Part shown: piece by piece, positions 29,675 to 38,269 of the stretch
Numbering within the stretch: position 1 is the first letter of the stretch
Layout: each line of letters starts with the position of its first letter
From: UBA6109 sp035366835
Lineage (GTDB): Bacteria; Desulfobacterota; Syntrophia; Syntrophales; UBA6109
Assembly: GCA_035366835.1 (NCBI GenBank)
Contig: DAOSIS010000005.1
Span: 1 to 64,000, forward strand
Direction: 5' to 3'
DNA: 64,000 nt
Notes under the pieces: model-generated
Database searches by the model: none
The model's input: the letters and a program-made list of their open reading frames with translations, nothing else
Told to the model about the DNA's origin: nothing
Program-made: the position numbers and the translations under genes

Positions 29675-29762
29675 TGTCCGGCGGCCACGGTTCTGCGGGC
29701 GCCTGCGGGACCTTCCACATGCCGAAGGACGTGCGACACGCACCGGCGGTCTTATCAGCGAT

Positions 29763-31031
29763 ATGAAGAATTCCTGGCTTGCCGAGCTGCAAAAAAAGAA
29801 TCCATCCGAAATCCGCCTGGGGTTGGACCGCATGGTCCGCCTGCTCGAGCGCCTGGACAATCCGCAACGGGCGTATCCCGCCGTCGTCGTCGCGGGCACC
29901 AACGGCAAGGGGTCTGTGACCGCCATGACCGCATCGATGCTCTCGGCAGCCAGATATCGCGTGGGATGGTACATCTCCCCCCATCTGGTCGACGTGAGGG
30001 AGAGGATCCGCATTGGAGATCAGATGATCTCGAAGAAAGCGATGCAGGCGTGCATCGAGATCGTCCGGTCCTGCCAGGCGGAAGAGTTGACCTATTTCGA
30101 GTTTCTGACGGCCGTTGCCTTTGTGCATTTTTTCAGGGCATCCGTCGACCTGGCCGTTCTGGAGGTCGGGATGGGGGGCCGCCTGGATGCGACCAACGTC
30201 GTCGATCCCCATGCATCCGTGATCACCAATATTTCCCTCGAACATCGGGAATTCCTGGGAGACAGCCTCGACCGCATTGCGGCCGAGAAGGGCGGCATCG
30301 TGAAGCGGGGCGGCACCTGCATCACGGGGGCAAGCCAGCCCGTCGTCCTGGACGTCCTGGAAGCGATCTGTCGGGAACGGAATGCCCGCCTGCTGAGACT
30401 GGGCCGCGACTTGAAGATCCGGGTCCGCCCGGACGGACTTTTTTCGTACCGGGGTTTTACCGGCGCACGGCACGCCGGCCTCCGCTGCCCGCTCCGGGGA
30501 CGTCATCAATACGCCAACGCCGCGCTTGCCCTCGGGATCGTCGAACGTCTTGGCGAATGCGGATATCCGGTTCACGATTCCCTGCTCCGCTCCGGATTGG
30601 AGAAGACCCGCTGGGAGGGACGAGTCGAGGTGCTGCAGCAGCATCCGACGGTCCTGCTGGACGGGGCGCACAATCCCGACGGCATTTCCGCGCTCTGCGG
30701 CGTCCTGCGGCGGGACTTTTCCTGCAGGAGGCTCTTCGTGGTGTTCGGGGTCCTGTCGGACAAGGACCGGCGTGCCATGATCACCAGGATCGCCTCGATT
30801 GCAGACGCCATGATCCTGACACGCCCCGGGAGCGAGCGGGCGGTGGAGCCGGCGGAGCTTCTTCCGCTGGCGAAGAGGAACTGCAGAAATGCGGTCGTGG
30901 AGCGAAATCCGGTCCGGGCCGTGAAGCTGGCCCTGGCCAAGGCGCGAAAAAATGATTTGATTTGCATCGTCGGCTCGCTGTATCTGGTCGGCGATATCAA
31001 GAAGGCATTGCGCGCGGAGCGTCTTCCTTAG
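29763..31031 (+). CDS. folC: Bifunctional dihydrofolate synthase / folylpolyglutamate synthase
   Basis: FolC adds glutamate to dihydropteroate and then to folates in the cytoplasm. The 422-residue product has the Mur-ligase-type P-loop GTNGKGSV (residues 45-52), the YFEFLTAVAF helix, the GGRLDATNV loop and LDGAHNPDG near residue 300, all FolC signatures. ATG 29763 is chosen for family fit although its ribosome-binding site is weak; the frame is open 123 bases further upstream. lptD follows after 48 bases. Confidence 0.92.
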   Translation: MKNSWLAELQKKNPSEIRLGLDRMVRLLERLDNPQRAYPAVVVAGTNGKGSVTAMTASMLSAARYRVGWYISPHLVDVRERIRIGDQMISKKAMQACIEIVRSCQAEELTYFEFLTAVAFVHFFRASVDLAVLEVGMGGRLDATNVVDPHASVITNISLEHREFLGDSLDRIAAEKGGIVKRGGTCITGASQPVVLDVLEAICRERNARLLRLGRDLKIRVRPDGLFSYRGFTGARHAGLRCPLRGRHQYANAALALGIVERLGECGYPVHDSLLRSGLEKTRWEGRVEVLQQHPTVLLDGAHNPDGISALCGVLRRDFSCRRLFVVFGVLSDKDRRAMITRIASIADAMILTRPGSERAVEPAELLPLAKRNCRNAVVERNPVRAVKLALAKARKNDLICIVGSLYLVGDIKKALRAERLP

Positions 31032-31079
31032 GACTTCGCACGCCAGGGCGCGCGAGATCGGCGGATGGAGAGGAGTCGG

Positions 31080-33371
31080 ATGCGGAAGGCACGGGAACCG
31101 GTGACGATCGCTGCTTTGTCCCTGCCGGGCATGATGATCCTCCGGGCGATCCTGCCTTGGCTGTGCTTCCTGTCCGTCCTGTCACCGGCCTTTGCTCCGG
31201 CCATGGAGCCCCTTCGGGGAGACAAGCCGGTGATGATCGAGGCCGACAGCATTGCCTACGATGAAGAGCGGGATGTCGTCACCGCAAGCGGCGGCGTGGT
31301 GATCCGATACGAAGGAAATACCCTCGCGGCCGACACGGTCGCCCTCGACAGGAAAACGAACATCGCCACCGCCGAAGGGAATGTCGTGCTGCGGAGCGAA
31401 AAGGACGTGATCGAGGGAGAAAGGGCCGTCTTCAACACGCAGGATCGCCGGGGCGTGGTCTATCAGGGCAAGATGTTCCTGGCCGAGAACCATTTCTATC
31501 TCGAGGGGAGCACCATCGAAAAGGTGGGAGCGGAGAGCTATCGGGCGACGGATGCGGCCGTTACAACCTGCGACGGGGACGCGCCCGACTGGCGCATCCG
31601 ATCCAGCGAGATGGATGTCACGGTCGACGGATACGGCACGCTCAAGCATGGCAGATTCTATGCCGGCGGCGTTCCCGTCCTGTACGTGCCCTACTTCCTC
31701 TTCCCCGCAAAGACGACCCGTCAGTCCGGATTTCTCCTTCCGAGGTTCGCCTATTCGATGAAAAACAGCGGGCTGGATCTGGAAGTTCCCTTTTACTGGG
31801 CCATATCGGAAGACACGGACGCGACGTTTTTCCAGCGCTACATGGAAAAGCGGGGCTTCAAGGAAGGCATGGAATTCCGCTACGCCGCCAGCGAAAAGTC
31901 GTTCGGCACCTTCTATGCAGACTACCTGAAAGACCGCAAACAGTTCGACGATCCGGACGACGATATCCGGCCGGACTGGCAGGGCGGTGAGAACCGATGG
32001 TCCCTGTATTGGAACCATCAGACGACCTTCCCCGACAACAGCTACCTTCGGGCCGATATCCGAAAAGTTTCCGACCGCTGGTATTTCCGGGACTTTACCG
32101 GATGGAACTACTACCTCGACCATTATGCGACGGACGATCGCAGGAAATTCGACCGGGTGTCCTTTCTGGGAGACGAAACCCTCGCGTCGCTGGATTCCAC
32201 GGTGCGCTTCGTCCGGAACTGGGACTTCTACAACCTGACGGTCCTGGGCCAGTTCACGGATAATTTCGCGACCCTCAACAACGATGCAACGCTGCAGCGC
32301 TATCCCGAGATTACCCTGACAGGGACCAAACGACCGATCTTCGGGGGGCCTGCTTACCTCGAATTCACGACCGCGTACGACTACTTTTACCGGACCGAGG
32401 GTCAGAAAGGCCATTTCTATGACCTGCAGCCCATCGTGTCCCTGCCGCTCACATTCGGTGATTACGCACAGTTCACGCCGCAGTTCCTGCTCAAGGGCTC
32501 CGGATGGAGCCGGGACGACCAGGCATCGGTCGCGGGTTTGAGCCGGCAGGGGGACCGGGCGCTGTACAGCCTGGGGGCCACGCTATCGTCGGAGGTCCAC
32601 CGCATCTTTTCCGTCGGCGGGAAGACGGTGGACAAGATCCGGCACGGGATCCGTCCGGAGATATCCTACATCTACACGCCCTATGAGTTTCAGGGCGATG
32701 CCCCCGACTTCGTCACCCAGGTTTTCGAACAGCACACCGTGACCTACGGGGTCATCAATACCCTGATGGCCAAGCTCAAGGAGCCGAACGGAAAGACATC
32801 CTACCGCGAATTCCTGCGTTTCAAGCTCTCCCAGAGTTTCGATATCCGGGAATCGCGCCGCAACGTTCAGAATCAGGAGCAGGAGAAGCGGCCCTTCAGC
32901 GATGTGGACCTCGAGCTGGACCTGCTTCCGCATCCGCAGGTGAGCTTTTCCGCGAGAAACAAGTACTCCGTGAATTCGGGGGACTGGAAGCAGACGAACT
33001 ATGACCTGGGGCTCAGCGACAAGCGCGGGGACAGTGTTACGCTCGGCTACCGTTACGCCAAGAGCGGCGATACCACGATTCCCGGATACCTGTACGCCGT
33101 GAGCGGAAACACCATGGTCCTCAACTACCGGGCCCCGCTGACGCCGCTGCAGGAAGTCAATCTCGCGCTCAAGGCCGTCATCACGGAACGGCTGGAGGCG
33201 AACTACATCATTCGGGAGAACCGTCTCGACAACCAGGTCGTCGAAGAGAGTTATGGGGTGAGGTACAAGAAGCAGTGCTGGAGCGCGGACATCGCCTATG
33301 TGAACACGCCCAACGACCGACGCTTTACGATCATGTTTGTCCTTTACGGTCTGGGAAAGGCGGGCTTCTGA
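31080..33371 (+). CDS. lptD: LPS-assembly outer-membrane protein LptD
   Basis: LptD is the outer-membrane barrel that inserts lipopolysaccharide delivered by the Lpt bridge. The 763-residue product has a signal peptide ending near LSPAFA, an OstA/LptA-like beta-jellyroll (SIAYDEERDVVTASGGVVI to about residue 145) and a long barrel domain with PYFLFPAKTTRQSGFLLPRF. It ends in GLGKAGF, an aromatic C terminus suited to BAM insertion. ATG 31080 is preferred over ATG 31065 because AGGAG lies five bases upstream. Its presence indicates an LPS-bearing diderm. Confidence 0.93.
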   Translation: MRKAREPVTIAALSLPGMMILRAILPWLCFLSVLSPAFAPAMEPLRGDKPVMIEADSIAYDEERDVVTASGGVVIRYEGNTLAADTVALDRKTNIATAEGNVVLRSEKDVIEGERAVFNTQDRRGVVYQGKMFLAENHFYLEGSTIEKVGAESYRATDAAVTTCDGDAPDWRIRSSEMDVTVDGYGTLKHGRFYAGGVPVLYVPYFLFPAKTTRQSGFLLPRFAYSMKNSGLDLEVPFYWAISEDTDATFFQRYMEKRGFKEGMEFRYAASEKSFGTFYADYLKDRKQFDDPDDDIRPDWQGGENRWSLYWNHQTTFPDNSYLRADIRKVSDRWYFRDFTGWNYYLDHYATDDRRKFDRVSFLGDETLASLDSTVRFVRNWDFYNLTVLGQFTDNFATLNNDATLQRYPEITLTGTKRPIFGGPAYLEFTTAYDYFYRTEGQKGHFYDLQPIVSLPLTFGDYAQFTPQFLLKGSGWSRDDQASVAGLSRQGDRALYSLGATLSSEVHRIFSVGGKTVDKIRHGIRPEISYIYTPYEFQGDAPDFVTQVFEQHTVTYGVINTLMAKLKEPNGKTSYREFLRFKLSQSFDIRESRRNVQNQEQEKRPFSDVDLELDLLPHPQVSFSARNKYSVNSGDWKQTNYDLGLSDKRGDSVTLGYRYAKSGDTTIPGYLYAVSGNTMVLNYRAPLTPLQEVNLALKAVITERLEANYIIRENRLDNQVVEESYGVRYKKQCWSADIAYVNTPNDRRFTIMFVLYGLGKAGF

Positions 33372-33399
33372 GGAAGACATCCGTCCGCCAGGATTTTCC

Positions 33400-33428
33400 T
33401 TGACAAAGGAAAGAATATTGCGTAACTA
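33400..33428 (+). promoter_or_regulatory. Sigma-70-type promoter for rplM-rpsI
   Basis: A perfect -35 TTGACA (33400-33405) is followed after 17 bases by TAACTA (33423-33428), a poor -10 that an 18-base register (AACTAT) improves slightly. The rplM start lies about 33 bases further on. The gap after lptD has no clear terminator. Confidence 0.6.
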
Positions 33429-33461
33429 TCGCTTCTTAAATTTTTCCCAATTGGTGAACCT

Positions 33462-33890
33462 ATGAAAACCTTTCAGGCAACGGCAGAGGGGACCCGCAGA
33501 GACTGGTTCGTCGTCGACGCACAGGGACGGGTCCTGGGAAGGCTGGCGAGCGAAATCGCCAGCAGGCTGCGCGGAAAGCACAAACCGATCTATACGCCGC
33601 ACCAGGATACGGGCGATTTTATCATTGTTGTGAATGCGGAGAAGATTCTGCTGACGGGGAACAAACTGGCCGACAAGGCCTATTACCGCCATTCCGGTTA
33701 CCCAGGGGGACTTCGACAGACGGTCGCCGGAAAGATCCTCCAGGAAAATCCGACATTCCTCATCACCGAGGCCGTCAAGGGGATGCTTCCGAAGAACTCT
33801 CTCGGGCGGAGAATGCTGAAGAAACTCAAGGTATATGCGGGCGGTGTTCACCCCCACGATGCCCAGTGCCCCCAGCCGCTGTCCATTTGA
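33462..33890 (+). CDS. rplM: 50S ribosomal protein L13
   Basis: L13 is an early 50S assembly protein. The 142-residue product has DWFVVDAQGRVLGRLASEIA near residue 14, YTPHQDTGDFIIVVNAEKI and KGMLPKNSLGRRMLKKLKVY. It is followed by rpsI, the near-universal rplM-rpsI pair, here away from the main cluster and with its own promoter. Confidence 0.96.
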   Translation: MKTFQATAEGTRRDWFVVDAQGRVLGRLASEIASRLRGKHKPIYTPHQDTGDFIIVVNAEKILLTGNKLADKAYYRHSGYPGGLRQTVAGKILQENPTFLITEAVKGMLPKNSLGRRMLKKLKVYAGGVHPHDAQCPQPLSI

Positions 33891-33940
33891 CGGGCGCGGA
33901 ACGGGGTGAACCCGGATTCACGGGTGTTTTGGAGAAACCT

Positions 33941-34333
33941 ATGACCGAGAAACGGATTTACGCAACAGGGAAGAGGAAGAATGCCGTCGCCAGGGTCTAC
34001 ATGAAAGAAGGCACCGGCCTCCTGGTCGTCAACAAGAGGAATTTCGACGATTACTTCACCCGGGACAGCCTCAAGATGATGATCCGGCAGCCGCTGGGCC
34101 TGACAGGCCAGGAAGGGAAACTCGATTTCTACGTCAACGTCCAGGGCGGCGGGATGTCCGGGCAGGCAGGAGCCGTCAAGCACGGGATCTCGAAGGCGCT
34201 GGTGGATTATGACGCGCAGCTCCGCTCGATCCTGAAGAAGGCCGGTTTCCTGACGCGGGATTCCCGCATCAAGGAGCGGAAGAAGTACGGCCAGCCGGGA
34301 GCCAGAAAGCGTTTCCAGTTCTCAAAGAGGTAA
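33941..34333 (+). CDS. rpsI: 30S ribosomal protein S9
   Basis: S9 reaches the P-site tRNA with its C-terminal tail. The 130-residue product begins MTEKRIYATGKRKNAVARVY and ends with KYGQPGARKRFQFSKR, the typical tail. ATG 33941 gives the family length; the frame extends upstream into rplM. A terminator follows. Confidence 0.96.
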   Translation: MTEKRIYATGKRKNAVARVYMKEGTGLLVVNKRNFDDYFTRDSLKMMIRQPLGLTGQEGKLDFYVNVQGGGMSGQAGAVKHGISKALVDYDAQLRSILKKAGFLTRDSRIKERKKYGQPGARKRFQFSKR

Positions 34334-34346
34334 TCTGCTTACAGGG

Positions 34347-34371
34347 AAGGGGGCTCCGGCCCCCTTTTTTA
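34347..34371 (+). terminator. Rho-independent terminator after rpsI
   Basis: GGGGGC (34349-34354) and GCCCCC (34359-34364) form a six-base-pair stem with loop TCCG, flanked by AA and TT, followed by a six-T run. It separates the ribosomal pair from argC. Confidence 0.88.
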
Positions 34372-34405
34372 TTTCGCCGGGATCTCGCGGAGAAGAGGTG
34401 GAACC

Positions 34406-35443
34406 ATGGTGAGGGTAGGTATTTTCGGTGCCAGCGGCTATACCGGTCAGGAACTCCTGAGAATTCTTCTGCGACACGGAAAGGTCCGCGTTGAAGCCGT
34501 CACGTCGCGCCGCTTCGCCGGCCAGCCCGTCCGGGACGTCTATCCGTCCTTTACGGGGTTGACCGAACTGTCTTTCACGGACCTCGAGCCCCGGCAGCTC
34601 GCCGAAAGCGTCGACATCGTGTTCCTCGCCGTTCCGCACGGAGTCGCCATGGATTTTGCCGCGTCCTTTCTGGAGACCGGACGGAGGCTGATCGACCTCA
34701 GCGCCGACTTCCGCCTTCGGGACGCCGCGTGCTACGGGCAGTGGTACGGGAAGCACCGCGCGGAGCACGTGCTCAGGGAGGCGGTGTACGGGCTGCCCGA
34801 ACTGTATCGCGAGAAGATCCGGGGGGCCAGGTTCGTGGCGAATCCCGGCTGCTATCCGACGAGCGTCATTCTGGGGATGGCGCCGCTCTTGAAGGGGAAC
34901 TTCGTCGATCCGGGTTCGATCATCGCCGATTCGAAGTCCGGCGTCAGCGGGGCAGGCCGGGAGCCGCAGGTCGGGTCTCTGTTCTGCGAAGTCGACGGCG
35001 GCTTCAAGGCCTACAAGATCGCGGGCCATCGGCATACGCCGGAAATCGAGCAGGAACTCAGCGTGCTGGCGGGTCGGGACATCCGCATTACCTTCACGCC
35101 GCATCTCCTGCCCCTGAATCGGGGCATCCTGAGCACGATCTACGCGTCGCTCGCGAAGGACGCCGACGCGGGAGCGGTTCTGTCGGCCTATCGGACTTTC
35201 TACCGGGAGGAACCGTTCGTGAGGGTCTATCCCGCCGGGAGCTTCCCCAACGTCTCTTCCGTCCGGGGTTCCAACTATTGCGATATCGGCGTCGCCGTGG
35301 ACAAGCGCACGGGGAGGAGCATTGTCGTTGCGGCGATCGACAACCTGTTCAAGGGTGCATCCGGACAGGCGGTCCAGAATATGAACTTGATGTGCGGATT
35401 TCCGGAAGCGACCGGCCTTGACATCTGCCCGCTGTTCCCGTAA
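34406..35443 (+). CDS. argC: N-acetyl-gamma-glutamyl-phosphate reductase
   Basis: ArgC performs the third step of arginine synthesis, reducing N-acetylglutamyl phosphate to the semialdehyde with NADPH. The 345-residue product has the nucleotide-binding GASGYTGQELLRIL (residues 8-21), the catalytic cysteine in FVANPGCYPTSVILG (about residue 152) and KSGVSGAGREP. ATG 34406 follows GAGGTGG. No other arginine genes are adjacent. Confidence 0.95.
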   Translation: MVRVGIFGASGYTGQELLRILLRHGKVRVEAVTSRRFAGQPVRDVYPSFTGLTELSFTDLEPRQLAESVDIVFLAVPHGVAMDFAASFLETGRRLIDLSADFRLRDAACYGQWYGKHRAEHVLREAVYGLPELYREKIRGARFVANPGCYPTSVILGMAPLLKGNFVDPGSIIADSKSGVSGAGREPQVGSLFCEVDGGFKAYKIAGHRHTPEIEQELSVLAGRDIRITFTPHLLPLNRGILSTIYASLAKDADAGAVLSAYRTFYREEPFVRVYPAGSFPNVSSVRGSNYCDIGVAVDKRTGRSIVVAAIDNLFKGASGQAVQNMNLMCGFPEATGLDICPLFP

Positions 35444-35592
35444 ACACAATCGACCTTGAACGGATCGACGCGTGGAACGGAGCGGGCGTGTTCCCGCCGA
35501 TGCATGACAAGCCGCTGTCCCCGGACTTCCGGGGGGAGTCCGGCTGGCGGCAGTCAGGTTCCCGAAAAGCGATGGGACGGGAAACCAGGAAA

Positions 35593-37056
35593 ATGGCTCT
35601 GAAGATCTACAATACCCCAACCAAGCGCAAAGAGGAATTTGTTCCCCTCGCGGAGGGGAAGGTGGGGCTGTACGTCTGCGGGATTACGGCCTACGACGTC
35701 TGCCACGTCGGTCACGCCCGGTCGGCCGTCGTCTTCGACGTGGTCGTGCGATATCTTCGCGAGTGCGGCTACGCAGTCACGTACGTGAAGAATTTCACGG
35801 ACGTCGACGACAAGATCATCGAAAAGGCGAATCGCCTCGGCCTCGGCATCGCCGCCGTTGCGGAACGCTACATTGCCGAGCATGACGAAGACATGCGGGC
35901 CCTGGGCGTCGCCCCCCCGACGATCGCACCGAGGGCGACCGAAAACATCGACGGCATGATCCGCCTGATCCGGAGACTCGTCGATGCCGGTCTTGCGTAC
36001 GCTGTGGACGGGAACGTCTATTATGCCGTCGACCGGTTTCCCCCGTACGGAAAGCTCTCCGGAAGAAGCACGGAGGAGCTGCTCGCCGGCGCGAGGGTCG
36101 AAGTGAACGAGCGGAAAGGGAACCCCCTGGATTTCGTCCTCTGGAAGGCGAGCAAACCCGGCGAACCGTTCTGGGAGAGCCCGTGGGGGACGGGAAGGCC
36201 GGGCTGGCACATCGAGTGTTCGGTCATGAGCCAGAGGTATCTGGGCGAGCAGTTCGATATCCACGGCGGCGGCGCGGACCTCATCTTCCCCCATCACGAA
36301 AACGAGATCGCGCAGTCCGAAGGTGCGACAGGGAAGCCGTTGGCCTCTTACTGGATGCACAATGGATTCGTGCGCGTCAACAGCGAAAAGATGTCGAAGT
36401 CGCTCGGCAACGTCTTTACGATCAGGGAGATCCTGAAACACTGTCACCCGGAAGTGCTGAGGCTCTTCATCCTGCAGGGCCATTACCGCAGTCCTCTCGA
36501 CTTCTCCGGCGAGGCGATCGAGGAAGCGAGGATGGGGCTCAACAGGCTCTACGGAACGCTCAAGGCGGCAAAAGATCTGGCTGCGGCCGCGCAGCCCGGA
36601 CCCCCCTCCACCCCGAGCGGGGAGATGTCCGGACGCATCGCGGAATTGGAGCGGAACTTTCACGCCGCCATGGACGACGATTTCAATACGGCCCGGGCGA
36701 TCGGGCATCTCTTCGAGACCTCCCGCTATCTCAACGGGTGCTTCGCCGGCAAGGGAGCTCCGGCGGGGGGCACGGCGGCGCCGCTGATGGCGGAGGTCCG
36801 GCGCGTCTTTGCAAAGGTCGGCGCCGTGCTGGGGATGCTTCAGGAAGATCCGGACGCCTATTTTCTGAAGGACAGGGAACGGAGAATCGCGCAGCTGGGT
36901 CTGGACGCCGGCGAAATCGACCGTCTCGTGGAGGAAAGAAGAAAGGCCCGTGCGGAAAAGGACTGGCGGCGCGCAGACGAAATCCGGGGACTCCTGGCGG
37001 CCCGGAAAGTGGTCATCCAGGACTCCCCGTCGGGCACGACCTGGAGGGTTGAGTGA
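35593..37056 (+). CDS. cysS: Cysteinyl-tRNA synthetase
   Basis: CysS charges tRNA-Cys in the cytoplasm. The 487-residue class I enzyme has the HIGH-type motif HVGHARS (near residue 39), zinc-site residues including C29 in YVCGITAYD, and KMSKSLGN near residue 270. ATG 35593 gives the family N terminus MALKIYNT; an ATG 21 bases upstream is possible. The gap after argC can form alternative hairpins (CCGGACT 35521-35527 with AGTCCGG 35537-35543). The stop overlaps a GTG of the next gene. Confidence 0.95.
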   Translation: MALKIYNTPTKRKEEFVPLAEGKVGLYVCGITAYDVCHVGHARSAVVFDVVVRYLRECGYAVTYVKNFTDVDDKIIEKANRLGLGIAAVAERYIAEHDEDMRALGVAPPTIAPRATENIDGMIRLIRRLVDAGLAYAVDGNVYYAVDRFPPYGKLSGRSTEELLAGARVEVNERKGNPLDFVLWKASKPGEPFWESPWGTGRPGWHIECSVMSQRYLGEQFDIHGGGADLIFPHHENEIAQSEGATGKPLASYWMHNGFVRVNSEKMSKSLGNVFTIREILKHCHPEVLRLFILQGHYRSPLDFSGEAIEEARMGLNRLYGTLKAAKDLAAAAQPGPPSTPSGEMSGRIAELERNFHAAMDDDFNTARAIGHLFETSRYLNGCFAGKGAPAGGTAAPLMAEVRRVFAKVGAVLGMLQEDPDAYFLKDRERRIAQLGLDAGEIDRLVEERRKARAEKDWRRADEIRGLLAARKVVIQDSPSGTTWRVE

Positions 37057-37058
37057 CC

Positions 37059-37844
37059 ATGGACGCCTGTACGCAACTGGTCCCCTCCGGAAAGGCCTTC
37101 GTCCGCTTCTCTTCCCGCCGCGGGTCCGCCCGCACTCCACAGAAGAGTCCACGCCGGCAGAGGAAGTGCCTGTCCTGCGGCACGACGGAGGGAATGGCCC
37201 GGCGCCGGTATTGCTCGATCGAATGCCGTCAGAAGCTCCGCCACCAACTGGAGATGCGAACGGGCCTGATCCAGGCCCTGAATGCACGTTTCGCCGCCTT
37301 TCACTTTTCCGATGAACTCGTGATGCTGGACGTCATGATCTCCGGATCGAAGGAGATCTTCAGTTTCTTCTACCCGCGTACGGCGAAGGGCAAGCCGCGG
37401 GAGGATTTCGGCAGGATGGCGGATTCCCTCGGCAGGATCTGGTGGGCGGAAAAGGGGAGGACCAACAAGTATTACCTGGCCTCGCGGCGCGTTCTCGATC
37501 ACGCGTTCAGGAGTCATGAGGATGGCTGCTCCGTAAAACCCGTCGAACTCAGGATCCCGAACGTGAAGGGCGCGGCGCTGTCTTATCTGAAACTCGGTGC
37601 GGCGCAGATGTCTTCCCCGGAGCTTCCCGGCCTGATCAAGAACGCGTACCGGACGCAGGCCAAGATCCATCATCCCGACCTGGGCGGAAATCCCTCGGTC
37701 TTCCGGAAAATACATGCGGCCTATCAGGAGCTGATCTCCTGGGCGGAACACCCGACGTACATCCGGAAACGCGGTTTCCCGGACAAGTGGTTTTACGACT
37801 CCGACCGGAACCGCTGGTATCAGCCGACGCCCTTGCCCCGCTGA
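37059..37844 (+). CDS. Zinc-finger and J-domain-like protein
   Basis: The 261-residue product combines a short cysteine pattern near residues 37-56 (CLSCGTTEGM then CSIEC), probably a zinc finger, with a C-terminal DnaJ-like segment whose HPD motif (KIHHPDLGG, about residues 205-207) is followed by FRKIHAAYQELISW. The J-domain HPD stimulates DnaK ATPase in known proteins. The middle region has no family I recognise. It begins two bases after the cysS stop (ATG 37059; a GTG at 37053 overlaps that stop), so it is probably co-translated with cysS. The partner and role are unknown. Confidence 0.75.
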   Translation: MDACTQLVPSGKAFVRFSSRRGSARTPQKSPRRQRKCLSCGTTEGMARRRYCSIECRQKLRHQLEMRTGLIQALNARFAAFHFSDELVMLDVMISGSKEIFSFFYPRTAKGKPREDFGRMADSLGRIWWAEKGRTNKYYLASRRVLDHAFRSHEDGCSVKPVELRIPNVKGAALSYLKLGAAQMSSPELPGLIKNAYRTQAKIHHPDLGGNPSVFRKIHAAYQELISWAEHPTYIRKRGFPDKWFYDSDRNRWYQPTPLPR

Positions 37845-37869
37845 CGACAAAGAGCGACTCCGTCGAGTC

Positions 37870-37951
37870 GCCGGACCGTCCGGCAAGGTTCCGTCCCCTT
37901 TTCCCCGCCCGCTTTGTCTGCAACGTCCTTCCGCCTCGCATCATGAGGCGG
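37870..37951 (+). other. Hairpins in the 425-base gap after the J-domain gene
   Basis: The gap 37845-38269 has no gene. Its first half holds GCCGGA/TCCGGC (37870-37884) and CCGCCTC/GAGGCGG (37931-37951) without a U-run, perhaps a weak terminator. Its second half holds a promoter and a structured leader. Confidence 0.35.
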
Positions 37952-38075
37952 CATCCGACGCCCCTTGCGGCTTGAGGGGACGGGTTCGGTCCGGGTTTCC
38001 TCCCGCAGGAAGCGCCGCGCCGATCCCATGTTGTATCGATATGCGATCCTGCTCCATCTCTTTCCGATATCGACG

Positions 38076-38104
38076 TTGACATTTCTCCTTTTTGAAGATA
38101 GAAG
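38076..38104 (+). promoter_or_regulatory. Sigma-70 promoter for the CoA-transferase gene
   Basis: TTGACA (38076-38081) and TAGAAG (38099-38104) are separated by exactly 17 bases. The predicted transcript start near 38111 leaves a leader of about 160 bases before the CaiB/BaiF gene. Confidence 0.6.
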
Positions 38105-38111
38105 ATCGCCG

Positions 38112-38269
38112 GAGCATTCCTCACAACCCTTTGTCAACAGGGGCTTTCGCCCTGGAGAGAAACAGCGGCAAGACAATCGGCGGCACCCCGTCACCCGAAG
38201 CCGGTGAGGCGGCGACCCCGGTTTCCGGCTGCAGCCGGATGTTCAAGACTACTCGGAAGGGGGGCAGGT
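38112..38269 (+). promoter_or_regulatory. Structured leader of the CoA-transferase gene, class unknown
   Basis: The leader holds several clear stems: CAGGG/CCCTG around GCTTTCG, TCACC/GGTGA around CGAAGCC, and the 14-base palindrome CCGGCTGCAGCCGG shortly before the ribosome-binding site. No known riboswitch consensus is recognisable by eye. It could be an attenuator or ligand-binding element. Confidence 0.35.

Noticed and set aside
35444..35592. T-box or other cysteine-sensing leader before cysS
   Set aside because: Alternative hairpins exist but no T-box sequence or specifier loop is recognisable, and T-boxes are uncommon in this group.
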